Shown here: positions 7,979 to 16,613 of the stretch, piece by piece
How the letters are laid out: the number at the start of each line of letters is the position of its first letter
Numbering within the stretch: the first letter of the stretch is position 1
Position numbers and translations under genes: made by a program
Notes under the pieces: generated by a model
Database searches by the model: none
What the model saw: only the letters and a program-made list of their open reading frames with translations
Told to the model about the DNA's origin: nothing
Assembly: GCA_002411345.1 (NCBI GenBank)
Contig: DHSL01000020.1
Span: forward strand, 1-63,007
Reading direction: 5' to 3'
DNA: 63,007 nt
DNA from: Bacteroidales bacterium UBA5287
GTDB taxonomy: Bacteria > Bacteroidota > Bacteroidia > Bacteroidales > Dysgonomonadaceae

Positions 7979-9097
7979 TTAATGAATGTTCATTTTAAAA
8001 TATTCAGAAGGAGTTGTACCTGTAAACTGTCTGAAATTACGCAAAGCCGTGCTTCTTGAGCGAAAACCAACAAAAAAGAAAGCCTCTTGAAAATTTGTTG
8101 ATTCTCCAGATTTTATTTGTTGCAAGAAATCGTTGATGCGCAATCTGTTTATATAATTCGTATAATTTTCATATCCACTTTCTCGCATAACTTGGGCAAG
8201 TGTGGTTCTGTTTGTAAAAAGTTTAGAAGCCAAGCGGTTGAGTGTCAGGTCCGGATCGCGCCACGCACTATTTTCTTTCATATAAGCATGCAGTCTCTCA
8301 ACGAGCGCTAAATTCTTTGGTTCAATAATAAAACCATTAAAAGCGGGAGAAGTTTTTTCGTCCTCTGTTATCACTACCTCCTGCAGATTAATCTTATTTT
8401 CATAATTGCCGACCATTGACTTTCTCAACAATCGATCAAATAGTTCCATATAAGCAATATATAAACTACATCCTACACTTATATAGTAATACAGTATGTT
8501 TAGTATTGGATTATTTAATACCAAGACCATTATGTATGCAAGAATATTCACAAAAAAGGTGAATGTATATTTTTTCAACCAAATCCAATCTGTGTTATTA
8601 TTCTGTTTCATGCGGTTAATATAAAATATGAACAGTACCGGAGCAAACATTAACAAACAAAGAACCAAGCGGAACCAAACTTCAAATTTTTCTACATTAA
8701 CAAACATTTCAGGAATCGAAGAATACGGTGCATATTGCAAACCTATCCATGAAGTGATAATATATACAAAACACAACAGTAACCAAATAGCGTATAGTTT
8801 TACTATTCTCCAGAAATTCAGCCATCCAGGAGAAATTACCTCAATTGGATACATAATATATGATACTACCATAAAGTTTGCCACCAATAACATTTTAGCA
8901 GAAACCACAACATCAGGAACCTCACCCCTGCAAAGATCAATGAATCGTGTAATATAATTAACTACAGAAAAAAAGACAATAACTGCAAGGATTATGCGTG
9001 AGCGTTCACCCGTTTTGCTTCGGGCGAACAGTAATAATGATGCAAGCAAGCAAACCAGTGCTCCAGCGAAGATTGTGGCTATATATAAATAATGCAT
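7979..9097 (-). CDS. Membrane-anchored AraC-family transcription regulator
   Basis: The 372-aa protein has about seven hydrophobic segments in its first 225 residues, for example ATIFAGALVCLLASLLLFA and IILAVIVFFSVVNYI. A linker follows, then a C-terminal AraC-type DNA-binding domain (about 265-372). The two helix-turn-helix units are visible: LTLNRLASKLFTNRTTLAQVM and FQEAFFFVGFRSRSTALRNF, ending in FTGTTPSEYFK. Such membrane AraC proteins are common in Bacteroidota and probably sense something at the membrane. The divergent metallophosphoesterase lipoprotein gene is an obvious candidate target, but that is only inferred from position. Confidence 0.8.
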   Translation of the reverse strand: MHYLYIATIFAGALVCLLASLLLFARSKTGERSRIILAVIVFFSVVNYITRFIDLCRGEVPDVVVSAKMLLVANFMVVSYIMYPIEVISPGWLNFWRIVKLYAIWLLLCFVYIITSWIGLQYAPYSSIPEMFVNVEKFEVWFRLVLCLLMFAPVLFIFYINRMKQNNNTDWIWLKKYTFTFFVNILAYIMVLVLNNPILNILYYYISVGCSLYIAYMELFDRLLRKSMVGNYENKINLQEVVITEDEKTSPAFNGFIIEPKNLALVERLHAYMKENSAWRDPDLTLNRLASKLFTNRTTLAQVMRESGYENYTNYINRLRINDFLQQIKSGESTNFQEAFFFVGFRSRSTALRNFRQFTGTTPSEYFKMNIH

Positions 9098-9133
9098 TTA
9101 AGTGCTAATATGAATCCATGAGTTTATATGGTG

Positions 9134-9141
9134 CAAAAGTA
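9134..9141 (-). promoter_or_regulatory. -7 box for the AraC-family gene
   Basis: TACTTTTG on the minus strand matches TAnnTTTG, 36 bases before the start codon. No convincing -33 box is seen. Confidence 0.45.
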
Positions 9142-9355
9142 ATTTTTTAATGTTTAATATTTAATATTTATCCTTTTAAAGTTAATTATTATTGCATAAA
9201 AGCAGCATTTTATTGTTTAATCTGTTGAATGTGTTCAATAAAAGCCATAATGGAGTGGTTGCAAATTGAAGATATATTGAATATGGGTATTAAAATTTGT
9301 AAATATGAGACAGTGTTTTTTGTAAATCCGAAACATGTAAGAAGTTAATTCTACT

Positions 9356-9363
9356 TAGATTTG
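9356..9363 (+). promoter_or_regulatory. -7 box in the 374-base gap before the metallophosphoesterase gene
   Basis: TAGATTTG matches TAnnTTTG 108 bases before the start at 9472. The rest of the 9098-9471 gap is AT-rich and holds no credible gene; it contains the divergent promoters only. Confidence 0.4.
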
Positions 9364-9471
9364 CAGATCAAAAATAATCGTTTTTCATATACGAAGATTA
9401 TTAATCAATATTATCTCTTATAATAAAAAACGAGTGTACAAGTTATAAACCAACATACATTATTAATCTAC

Positions 9472-10839
9472 ATGATAAAAAAATATTACTTATTGTTTCT
9501 GTTGTTATCGATAGTCATAGGTTTGACTTCGTGCGACAACACTGACGAGACACTTCCCATAAATCCTTTTGACAACATCAGTCAAAGTGAAATTATAGAA
9601 CGAGACAAGATTGTTGTTATCAGCGATTTGCATCTTGGCAACGATTTGGCTTATTCTGAAACAGTGAGTCACCTTAAGCGGCTTGAGCAATTTCTCAAAG
9701 AAGTTCGTTCATCTGAAACGATCAAGGAATTAGTAGTTGCAGGTGATATGTTTGATGAGTGGTATATTCCGACCCGTACTAATACTTACGGAGGTGGCAC
9801 CCAGGCCGATTTTGTAAAGAAGACGGTAGTCGCAAACAAAGAGATATTTGATGTATTAAACGGAATTATCAAGGATAGCAAGATAAAGCTCACTTATGTT
9901 CCCGGTAATCATGATATGGGATTCTTACCCGAGAATATCAATCTTGCCATGCCAGGAGTCAATCAAGCTCGCGATTTAGGGAACAAGTATGCTGTAGGTA
10001 CCTATCATCCAGGTGGATATTCTCAAATAGCCATTGAACATGGTCATCGGTATGACTTTTTTTGCTCCATTGCACCGGGCGCGAATGAGGGTGACGCCCC
10101 CGGTGCAATTCTGCCTCCCGGATATTTCTTTGCCCGATTAGCCGCCAATTCCTTTGTAAACCCTACAACACCTGAAGCCTCAACAAAAGTTCCTTTAGTA
10201 ACTTTAAACGCACCAGGAGATGCCGAACAGTATAGCAAATATATTTACTATACATTATGGAAAAAGGTTATGGAAGAAGTTATTTATGTGAAAGACAATT
10301 TCAGCGATCCAATTATCACTACCAATGTAGGAAATTATACAAAGACCTATTCTATTAATGACATTCTGCCTCAAAACAGTCCCACAGACGGAAGTATTCA
10401 AATGAATTTGTACAACGGATTATTTACACAGTCAAATTGGGATGAACGTGCAAAGTACAACAATGTTGCCGTTATGACAGATATTAACCAAGCGATAGCA
10501 GGCAGTCTAAAAACCGAGTATATTGATGGTCAGTCCGAAGTTCAATATTTTAAAAACCCCCATTCAGATGTCCGCATTGTAGTTTTTGGTCACACCCATA
10601 ACCCTATGATAAAGGCTTACACCAATCTCAATGAAGAGCAATGTCTCTATGTCAACTCTGGTACTTGGGAAGATCAAAAGACACGTGACAAAAGTATAAA
10701 GATAAATCAGGACATTCTTAAGATGCATTTTGTAGTGATTGATCCTGTGAGCTCAGATAAGAAGAAGCTGCAAGTGTCATTATATCAGTATAATGCCGGC
10801 ATTCATTTGTTGAAAGATTATAATTCTATAGAACTATAA
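9472..10839 (+). CDS. Metallophosphoesterase lipoprotein
   Basis: This 455-aa protein begins with a lipoprotein signal ending GLTSC (Cys21), so it should be lipid-anchored outside the inner membrane. The calcineurin-like phosphoesterase motifs occur in order: ISDLHLG (D52, H54), AGDMFDEW, PGNHDMG, HGHRYDFF and the C-terminal FGHTHNP. These residues bind two metal ions. The substrate is not evident; surface members may hydrolyse phosphodiesters or nucleotides. The insert between the HGH and GHTH motifs (about residues 200-360) is long. A strong terminator follows 20 bases downstream, so the gene is probably monocistronic. Confidence 0.85.
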   Translation: MIKKYYLLFLLLSIVIGLTSCDNTDETLPINPFDNISQSEIIERDKIVVISDLHLGNDLAYSETVSHLKRLEQFLKEVRSSETIKELVVAGDMFDEWYIPTRTNTYGGGTQADFVKKTVVANKEIFDVLNGIIKDSKIKLTYVPGNHDMGFLPENINLAMPGVNQARDLGNKYAVGTYHPGGYSQIAIEHGHRYDFFCSIAPGANEGDAPGAILPPGYFFARLAANSFVNPTTPEASTKVPLVTLNAPGDAEQYSKYIYYTLWKKVMEEVIYVKDNFSDPIITTNVGNYTKTYSINDILPQNSPTDGSIQMNLYNGLFTQSNWDERAKYNNVAVMTDINQAIAGSLKTEYIDGQSEVQYFKNPHSDVRIVVFGHTHNPMIKAYTNLNEEQCLYVNSGTWEDQKTRDKSIKINQDILKMHFVVIDPVSSDKKKLQVSLYQYNAGIHLLKDYNSIEL

Positions 10840-10858
10840 TATGTATTACAAAATCAAT

Positions 10859-10889
10859 AAACCCTGAAAGGTATCCTTTCAGGGTTTTT
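10859..10889 (+). terminator. Intrinsic terminator after the metallophosphoesterase gene
   Basis: AAACCCTGAAAGG (10859-10871) pairs with CCTTTCAGGGTTT around TAT, followed by TT; the hairpin is perfect. Confidence 0.88.
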
Positions 10890-11077
10890 GTATGACCGAC
10901 TTGTTTATCATAAAGCCTAAGATAGATGGACGTTACATAGGCTGGTTCCTTTACGCAAAGCCACTCCTGCTATAAAATTAACAAAACAATTCATAAAATT
11001 ACATAATTGGAGATGCTAAATTTTTGTAATTAAAAAGAAAGTGTTATGTTTACATATATAATCTGTAAAACACTATC

Positions 11078-12313
11078 GTGCAAAGATATTTAGCCCAATG
11101 TACGTTGATTTTTTTATTTTTCTTATGCTCATGCAATAAAAGCAATAAAGAGAATATTTCAACTTACAAGATTTCTACAACAAACTTTGAAAACACCGTT
11201 ATGATTGATGGTGTAGCTGAACCTGTACGCTATACAACAATAGCCTGCCCAAGTAATGTAGACGGTATTATTACCTATCTTATAGATGACGGAACTTTTG
11301 TTAATGAAGGAGATATTGTGTGTATTCTTGAAGATAACAATCGCAAAACTGATTACGATAATTTATCAATTCAATTAGAAAGCGCAGAAGCCGAGTTGAA
11401 TAAAGTGAAAGCTGATTTACAAATGCAATATGCATTGCTTGAAGCACAAGTAAAAAACAACGAAGCAGATACCGAGATTGCCCATTTAGACTCCCTTCAG
11501 TTACAGTTTGCCACCCCGACACAAAGACGAATCAAAGAATTAGAGCTTGAAAGAGCACTTATCGAGAAAAATAAATTCAAAAGAAAACTCGAAGCCCTTG
11601 AGGTTATCAATCAGTCAGAAATCAGGAAATTAGAACTCAATATTCAACAATTAACAAACCGATTAGCATCCGCCAAAACAATTCTTGATGCCTTAACCAT
11701 TCGCTCTCCACGCAAAGGATTAGCTGTAGTATCGAATTCACAAATGACCGGTGAGAAGTTGAAAGTTGGCAATAACGTGTGGAATAATATGCCGTTGTTT
11801 ATCATACCCGAAGTTTCAGAAATGAAAGTGAAAATAATGGCGAGCGAAGTGGATTTCCGTCAGATAAACGAAAATGATTCCGTTAGTTTCAGTTTCGATG
11901 CTATGCCCGAAAACATTGCTTACGGAAAGATCACCAAAAAACTCCCCGTTGGACAACCGCATAAAAGAGATTCTAAAGTAAAGTTTTTTGAAGTAGAAGC
12001 TTCCGTAGACAGCACTTTGCAAGTTCCAGATCCTGGTTTTACTGTGAATTGCAGAGTATTTATAAAGCAAGTTCAAGATACCATTGTGGTACCGCAAATT
12101 GCTATTTACGAAGAAGATTCCATTAAAGTTGTTTACGTTAAGAAGAACAAAAAATACGAGATGCGTCAAATAACAACCGGATTATCTTCGTCTAAAGAAT
12201 CCATTGTGTCAGACGGATTAAAGAAAGGAGAAGTGATTGCGTTAATCAAACCGCCACATTCGATGGTGAAAGATAAAACGCTTTTAAATGATTCAATAAA
12301 CGTGAAACAATAG
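11078..12313 (+). CDS. HlyD/MacA-like efflux adaptor lipoprotein (first of three)
   Basis: A 411-aa periplasmic adaptor that would link an inner-membrane ABC transporter to an outer-membrane channel. The start is GTG at 11078, since no ATG in frame precedes the lipobox FLCSC (Cys19). A half-lipoyl region (DGIITYLIDDGTFVNEGDIV), a long coiled-coil hairpin (about 90-200) with many E/K/Q, a returning lipoyl half (ALTIRSPRKGLAVV), and beta-barrel and membrane-proximal domains (NCRVFIKQVQDTIVVPQIAIY) follow in order. It opens a six-gene operon that also encodes two more adaptors, the permease, the ATPase and a TolC-like protein. Substrate unknown. Confidence 0.82.
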   Translation: MQRYLAQCTLIFLFFLCSCNKSNKENISTYKISTTNFENTVMIDGVAEPVRYTTIACPSNVDGIITYLIDDGTFVNEGDIVCILEDNNRKTDYDNLSIQLESAEAELNKVKADLQMQYALLEAQVKNNEADTEIAHLDSLQLQFATPTQRRIKELELERALIEKNKFKRKLEALEVINQSEIRKLELNIQQLTNRLASAKTILDALTIRSPRKGLAVVSNSQMTGEKLKVGNNVWNNMPLFIIPEVSEMKVKIMASEVDFRQINENDSVSFSFDAMPENIAYGKITKKLPVGQPHKRDSKVKFFEVEASVDSTLQVPDPGFTVNCRVFIKQVQDTIVVPQIAIYEEDSIKVVYVKKNKKYEMRQITTGLSSSKESIVSDGLKKGEVIALIKPPHSMVKDKTLLNDSINVKQ

Positions 12314-12374
12314 ATATTTATTCAAAATAACACATTTCAGTAATAAAAAACCGCATTATCAAGTAACTGTAAAA

Positions 12375-13616
12375 ATGAAAAATATTTCAAAAGCATTGAT
12401 TTTCTTTATCTCTTGTTCGTTGTTATTCGCAGCGTGCAAAAAGAAAGAAACCCAACAAATACCCGTTGGAAAAGTCGCCAAAGGTTCTTTATTTATCGAT
12501 TTGTACGAAGAAGGAGAAATCGAGGCCATTAAATCCATTAATATTATATCACCGATGATTTCGTGGCGTTACGGGAACCTTAAAATCACAGAATTGGTAA
12601 AAGATGGTCAGGAAGTTAAGGCAGGTGATACATTAATTGTTTTTGATCCGTCAGAAGTTCTGAAAGGTATTGTTGAAGCAGAATCAAGTCTGGAAATTGC
12701 CATGGCAGAACAAGATAAAATGATTGCACAACAACAGTCCGAGCTCGAAGAACTCAGGGCCGCTTATGAAGTAACGCGTATTTCGCATGAAATATCGAAA
12801 ATACGCTTCGAGTCAGCTGTTTACGAGTCCGACATCAAGAAAAAGGAAATCCAGTTAAATCTTGACAAAGCATATATTGCGTTGGAAAGGTCTAAAGAGC
12901 AAATTGACAACCGTATAAAAATTCAGAAAGAAGAGATCAAGCAAAGAAATCTATCGATACAGCAGTTTCAATCGCGGCTCGATGAAGCTCATGAAACACT
13001 TCAAAAATTGTCGGTTGTGACCCCATCATCAGGAATTGCCATTTTATCGAAAAACTGGAGCAGTAACAGTAAATTTCAGATTGGAGATCAGTGTTGGAGT
13101 GGATTTCCAATTATTCAACTTCCCGATTTATCATCTTTGAAAGCCACTGTAAAAATAAATGAAGTTGATATAGCCAAAATCAGTAAAGGATTGAAAGTAG
13201 AAATAAAACCCGATGCCTTTTCCGACAAAGTTTTCTCGGGGACCGTAAATTCTATTGCCAATTTAGCTGTTAACAAAGACAATTCATCGAAAATAAAAGT
13301 ATTTCCGGTTGAAATATTACTCAATGAAACCGATAAAAATTTGCTTCCCGGACTTACGGTAAGCTGTCGGATAATCATGGATAAAGTTGAAGATGTTCTT
13401 TTTATTCCACTCGACGCTCTGTTTGCTGAAGGAGATAAAAACTTCGTTTACAAAAAGAAAGGCACGAGTTACGAAAAAACAGAAATAGAAACCGGAATAA
13501 ACAATACCGATTATATTGTGGTAGTCAACGGATTGAAAGAAGGAGAAGAAATAGCGCTTGTAAATCCGTTTGCAAAAGAAATCGATGAGAAGAAAACCGA
13601 AAACGCTGAGATATAA
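12375..13616 (+). CDS. HlyD/MacA-like efflux adaptor lipoprotein (second of three)
   Basis: This 413-aa paralogue of the preceding gene has a lipobox LFAAC (Cys21), a lipoyl half (GNLKITELVKDGQEVKAGDTLI), a coiled-coil hairpin at about 100-205, a second lipoyl half (KLSVVTPSSGIAILSK) and a C-terminal adaptor region with LLPGLTVSCRI. It differs enough from its neighbours that the duplication is old. The stop codon shares one base with the start of the third adaptor, so their translation is coupled. Adaptors of this class form hexamers, so a mixed hexamer with the neighbouring paralogues is possible but unproven. Confidence 0.82.
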   Translation: MKNISKALIFFISCSLLFAACKKKETQQIPVGKVAKGSLFIDLYEEGEIEAIKSINIISPMISWRYGNLKITELVKDGQEVKAGDTLIVFDPSEVLKGIVEAESSLEIAMAEQDKMIAQQQSELEELRAAYEVTRISHEISKIRFESAVYESDIKKKEIQLNLDKAYIALERSKEQIDNRIKIQKEEIKQRNLSIQQFQSRLDEAHETLQKLSVVTPSSGIAILSKNWSSNSKFQIGDQCWSGFPIIQLPDLSSLKATVKINEVDIAKISKGLKVEIKPDAFSDKVFSGTVNSIANLAVNKDNSSKIKVFPVEILLNETDKNLLPGLTVSCRIIMDKVEDVLFIPLDALFAEGDKNFVYKKKGTSYEKTEIETGINNTDYIVVVNGLKEGEEIALVNPFAKEIDEKKTENAEI

Positions 13617-14617
13617 TGAGAAAATTGCATATATATAACCAGTTTCTTTTGCTTCTGATTATACCTATTCTTTTTTCGTGCAAAAAAAGTATAGGATCAG
13701 ATGGCGAAAGAATAACATCTGACGGAACTGTCATTGTGGAAACCGGAGAATTGGCTGCAGTAAATTCCCGTTCGGTTGTTGTTAATCGTTACGGAAGGCA
13801 ATGGTATCAGATGAAAATTGTGGGACTATTAGACCACGGTGAAATTGTGAAGGAAGGTGATTCTATTGCACAGCTTGATCCGACCGACATCAATAAGTAT
13901 ATTTTGGATAACGAAAGCAATTTAGAAACACAGTTGGCTGTTCTTGAAAAGCTTTATGTGGTACAAGAAAACATAAAACAAGAAAATGAATCAAGAATAA
14001 GGAGCGAACTCGCATCATTCGATTTGAAAAAAATTGAGTTAGAAGCTTCCAGGTTTGAATCGGAGCGATTACGAAAAATTAAAGAACTAGAGTACGATCA
14101 AGCAGTGATTACTCTCGAAAAAGAAAAAAAGATCTACGAACTCAATAAAATTATTAATGCCAGTGATTTAAAAATTCAGGAAATCAGAGTTGAGCAAATC
14201 AAAAAGGAAATAGAAAACGCAAAAAGCCTTATCCCTTTGCTCACATTACGATCGCCTGTATCGGGAGTATTTCAGATTGCAACAAACTGGCAAAGTTCTA
14301 ACCGGAATATTTATAAAATAGGAGACAATATTTATGCAGGTAATCCTCTTGCCATTGTTCCCGAACTCGAATTTATGAAGGTGAACACTCAAGTGAACGA
14401 AACAGATTTTTTAAAAGTCAGTCTCAATCAAAAAGTTGCCGTGAGATTAGATGCCATGCCTAAAGTCGTTTTCGACGGAGAGATTGTATATATTGGCAAA
14501 CTCAGTCGTTTGAAAGACCAAAAATCGCGTCAGAAAGTATTAGATGTGGAAGTTCGCATCTTAAAACCTGACGAGCGATTAAAGCCCGGTATGACAGTTA
14601 GTTGTGAATTTTTATGA
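13616..14617 (+). CDS. HlyD/MacA-like efflux adaptor lipoprotein (third of three, short)
   Basis: The shortest of the three adaptors (333 aa). It has lipobox LFSC (Cys22), the paired lipoyl halves (QMKIVGLLDHGEIVKEGDSI and LLTLRSPVSGVFQIA) around a coiled-coil hairpin, and a beta-barrel domain. It ends at LKPGMTVSCEF, where the other two continue for about 70 residues, so the membrane-proximal C-terminal domain is missing. The start overlaps the preceding stop by one base and the permease gene begins 12 bases downstream. The shortened end may reflect a specialised role or simple loss. Confidence 0.8.
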   Translation: MRKLHIYNQFLLLLIIPILFSCKKSIGSDGERITSDGTVIVETGELAAVNSRSVVVNRYGRQWYQMKIVGLLDHGEIVKEGDSIAQLDPTDINKYILDNESNLETQLAVLEKLYVVQENIKQENESRIRSELASFDLKKIELEASRFESERLRKIKELEYDQAVITLEKEKKIYELNKIINASDLKIQEIRVEQIKKEIENAKSLIPLLTLRSPVSGVFQIATNWQSSNRNIYKIGDNIYAGNPLAIVPELEFMKVNTQVNETDFLKVSLNQKVAVRLDAMPKVVFDGEIVYIGKLSRLKDQKSRQKVLDVEVRILKPDERLKPGMTVSCEFL

Positions 14618-14629
14618 AAAATATAGTAT

Positions 14630-15868
14630 ATGCAATATAATGAAAATGTTTTATTAGCCATTCAAGGGTTAGCCGACCATAAGTTCCGTTCTTTTCTGAC
14701 CATGTTGGGAATTATCTTCGGAGTAGCGTCCGTTATCACTATGTTGTCGATTGGAGAAGGAGCCAAACGCGAGGCTATTGCCAAATATCAGGATTTGGGT
14801 GTAAATAACATTATCATCCGCGAAAAATCACTTTCCGATGAAGAATTGGAAGAGGTGAGGGCCAAATTTTCTCAGGGACTATCTTTTCAGGATGCCAATG
14901 TGATTAAAGAAATAGTACCCGGTGTAGAAAGAATTGCCTCGCAAGCCGAAAAGAACACAGACGTGAGATACAACGATAAATCGGTAAAATCAACCATTAT
15001 CGGTATCACTCCCGATTTTCAGTCGATGATGAACTACAAAGTGCAGAGTGGTTATTTCATCAACGACAAACATTACAACGAACGTCTTAAAGTATGTGTG
15101 TTAGGTGCAGGAATTGCCGCTAATTTTTTTAAAGGTGAAAACCCCATAGGAAAACTGGTTAAAATTGATGATCAGTGGTTGGAAGTTATTGGTGTGTTAG
15201 AGTCCAAAAGTCTTTTTACTGAAACCGTGGGTGAATTGGCCGCCAGAGACTTAAATACCGATGTTTTTGTTCCACTTTCGTTATTTCTGAATCGTTTTAC
15301 ACGAGAAAACATACTTGAAAGCGAAATACAGCAGATAACCGTACAAATAAATAATTCGGACAAACTATTAGAAGCCTCCAAAATCATTAACGAAATTTTG
15401 CGCCGGCATCACTTTAATAACGATGATTACAGTATTGTTATCCCTTACGAATTGCTTAAACAGGAAGAGAAAGAACGTCAAATCTACAACTTCCTTTTAG
15501 GCGCTATTGCAGCTATATCGCTGTTAGTGGGCGGTATTGGAATTATGAATATAATGTTGGCAAATGTTATGGAGCGTACCCGCGAAATTGGAATCCGAAG
15601 AGCTGTAGGGGCTCGTAAAATAGATATTATGAGCCAGTTTGTTATAGAGTCAGTAGTGATAAGTATCATTGGCGGAATTATAGGTGTTTTACTTGGTGTT
15701 ATTCTTTCATTGATTGTATCGTTATTTACCGATATAAATACTTTTATAAAGCCCTATTCCGTTTTCATTGCATTTTCATTTTCGGTAATAGTAGGAATAA
15801 GTTTCGGCTATTTACCCGCTAAGAATGCTGCAAATTTAAAACCTGTTGATTCCATTCGCTACGAATAA
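14630..15868 (+). CDS. MacB-like ABC transporter permease
   Basis: The 412-aa inner-membrane protein has the FtsX/MacB layout. One N-terminal membrane segment (FLTMLGIIFGVASVITMLSI) is followed by a large periplasmic domain (about 45-280) and then three membrane segments near the C-terminus. The coupling region NIMLANVMERTREIGIRRAVGA, which contacts the ATPase, is well conserved. Unlike MacB of Proteobacteria, the ATPase is a separate polypeptide encoded next door. With the adaptors and the TolC-like channel it should transmit force to the periplasm to drive export. The exported substrate cannot be told from sequence. Confidence 0.9.
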   Translation: MQYNENVLLAIQGLADHKFRSFLTMLGIIFGVASVITMLSIGEGAKREAIAKYQDLGVNNIIIREKSLSDEELEEVRAKFSQGLSFQDANVIKEIVPGVERIASQAEKNTDVRYNDKSVKSTIIGITPDFQSMMNYKVQSGYFINDKHYNERLKVCVLGAGIAANFFKGENPIGKLVKIDDQWLEVIGVLESKSLFTETVGELAARDLNTDVFVPLSLFLNRFTRENILESEIQQITVQINNSDKLLEASKIINEILRRHHFNNDDYSIVIPYELLKQEEKERQIYNFLLGAIAAISLLVGGIGIMNIMLANVMERTREIGIRRAVGARKIDIMSQFVIESVVISIIGGIIGVLLGVILSLIVSLFTDINTFIKPYSVFIAFSFSVIVGISFGYLPAKNAANLKPVDSIRYE

Positions 15869-15884
15869 AAAAACAAGTCAAAAA

Positions 15885-16580
15885 ATGCTGATCAAAATAA
15901 AAGACTTAAAAAAGAATTACTCGTTGGGAGATACTGAAATACCTGTTATTCACGGTATAAATCTCAACATAGATAAAAACGAATACGTTGCCATAATGGG
16001 GCCGTCCGGGTCGGGCAAGTCCACCCTGATGAATATTCTAGGTTGTTTGGATATCGCCTCTAGTGGACATTATTACTTTAACAATGTTGATGTCAACACG
16101 TTGGATGATGATGCCCTATCAGTTATGCGAAACAAGGAGATTGGTTTTGTTTTTCAGAATTTCAATCTCTTACCCCGCTTAAATGCCATTCAAAACGTAG
16201 AACTTCCACTTGTTTATACCGGTACTCCCGGAGCGGAGCGTAGAGAAAGAGCGTTGAAGGCTCTGGAGAGGGTAGGGCTAACAGAACGTGTAAACCACAA
16301 ACCTTCTGAACTTAGCGGTGGACAAAAACAACGTGTTGCTGTTGCCCGGGCATTAATTTCCAATCCCGGAATTTTGTTAGCCGATGAGCCAACCGGAGCA
16401 TTAGATTCAAAAACCGGTGTTGAAATCATGCGATTATTCGAAGAATTACATGCTGAAGGAAATACCATTATTTTGATTACTCATGAACAAGAAATCGCGA
16501 ATTACGCTCATCGGAACATCTACCTGAAGGATGGTATGATTCATTCCGATAAACCAAATCCTTTAAGAAATTCTTTTTAA
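15885..16580 (+). CDS. ABC transporter ATP-binding protein (MacB/LolD type)
   Basis: This 231-aa ATPase powers the permease encoded just upstream. Walker A is GPSGSGKST, the Q-loop is FVFQNFNLL, the signature is LSGGQKQRVAVARAL, Walker B is ILLADEPTGALD and the switch histidine lies in ITHE. I chose the ATG at 15885, 16 bases after the permease stop; the longer reading from a TTG at 15846 would overlap the permease and add residues unlike the family. The length and motifs match the LolD/MacB ATPase family used with FtsX-type permeases. Confidence 0.92.
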   Translation: MLIKIKDLKKNYSLGDTEIPVIHGINLNIDKNEYVAIMGPSGSGKSTLMNILGCLDIASSGHYYFNNVDVNTLDDDALSVMRNKEIGFVFQNFNLLPRLNAIQNVELPLVYTGTPGAERRERALKALERVGLTERVNHKPSELSGGQKQRVAVARALISNPGILLADEPTGALDSKTGVEIMRLFEELHAEGNTIILITHEQEIANYAHRNIYLKDGMIHSDKPNPLRNSF

Positions 16581-16613
16581 CGCACCAAATCCACTACAAA
16601 ATATCAACATAGT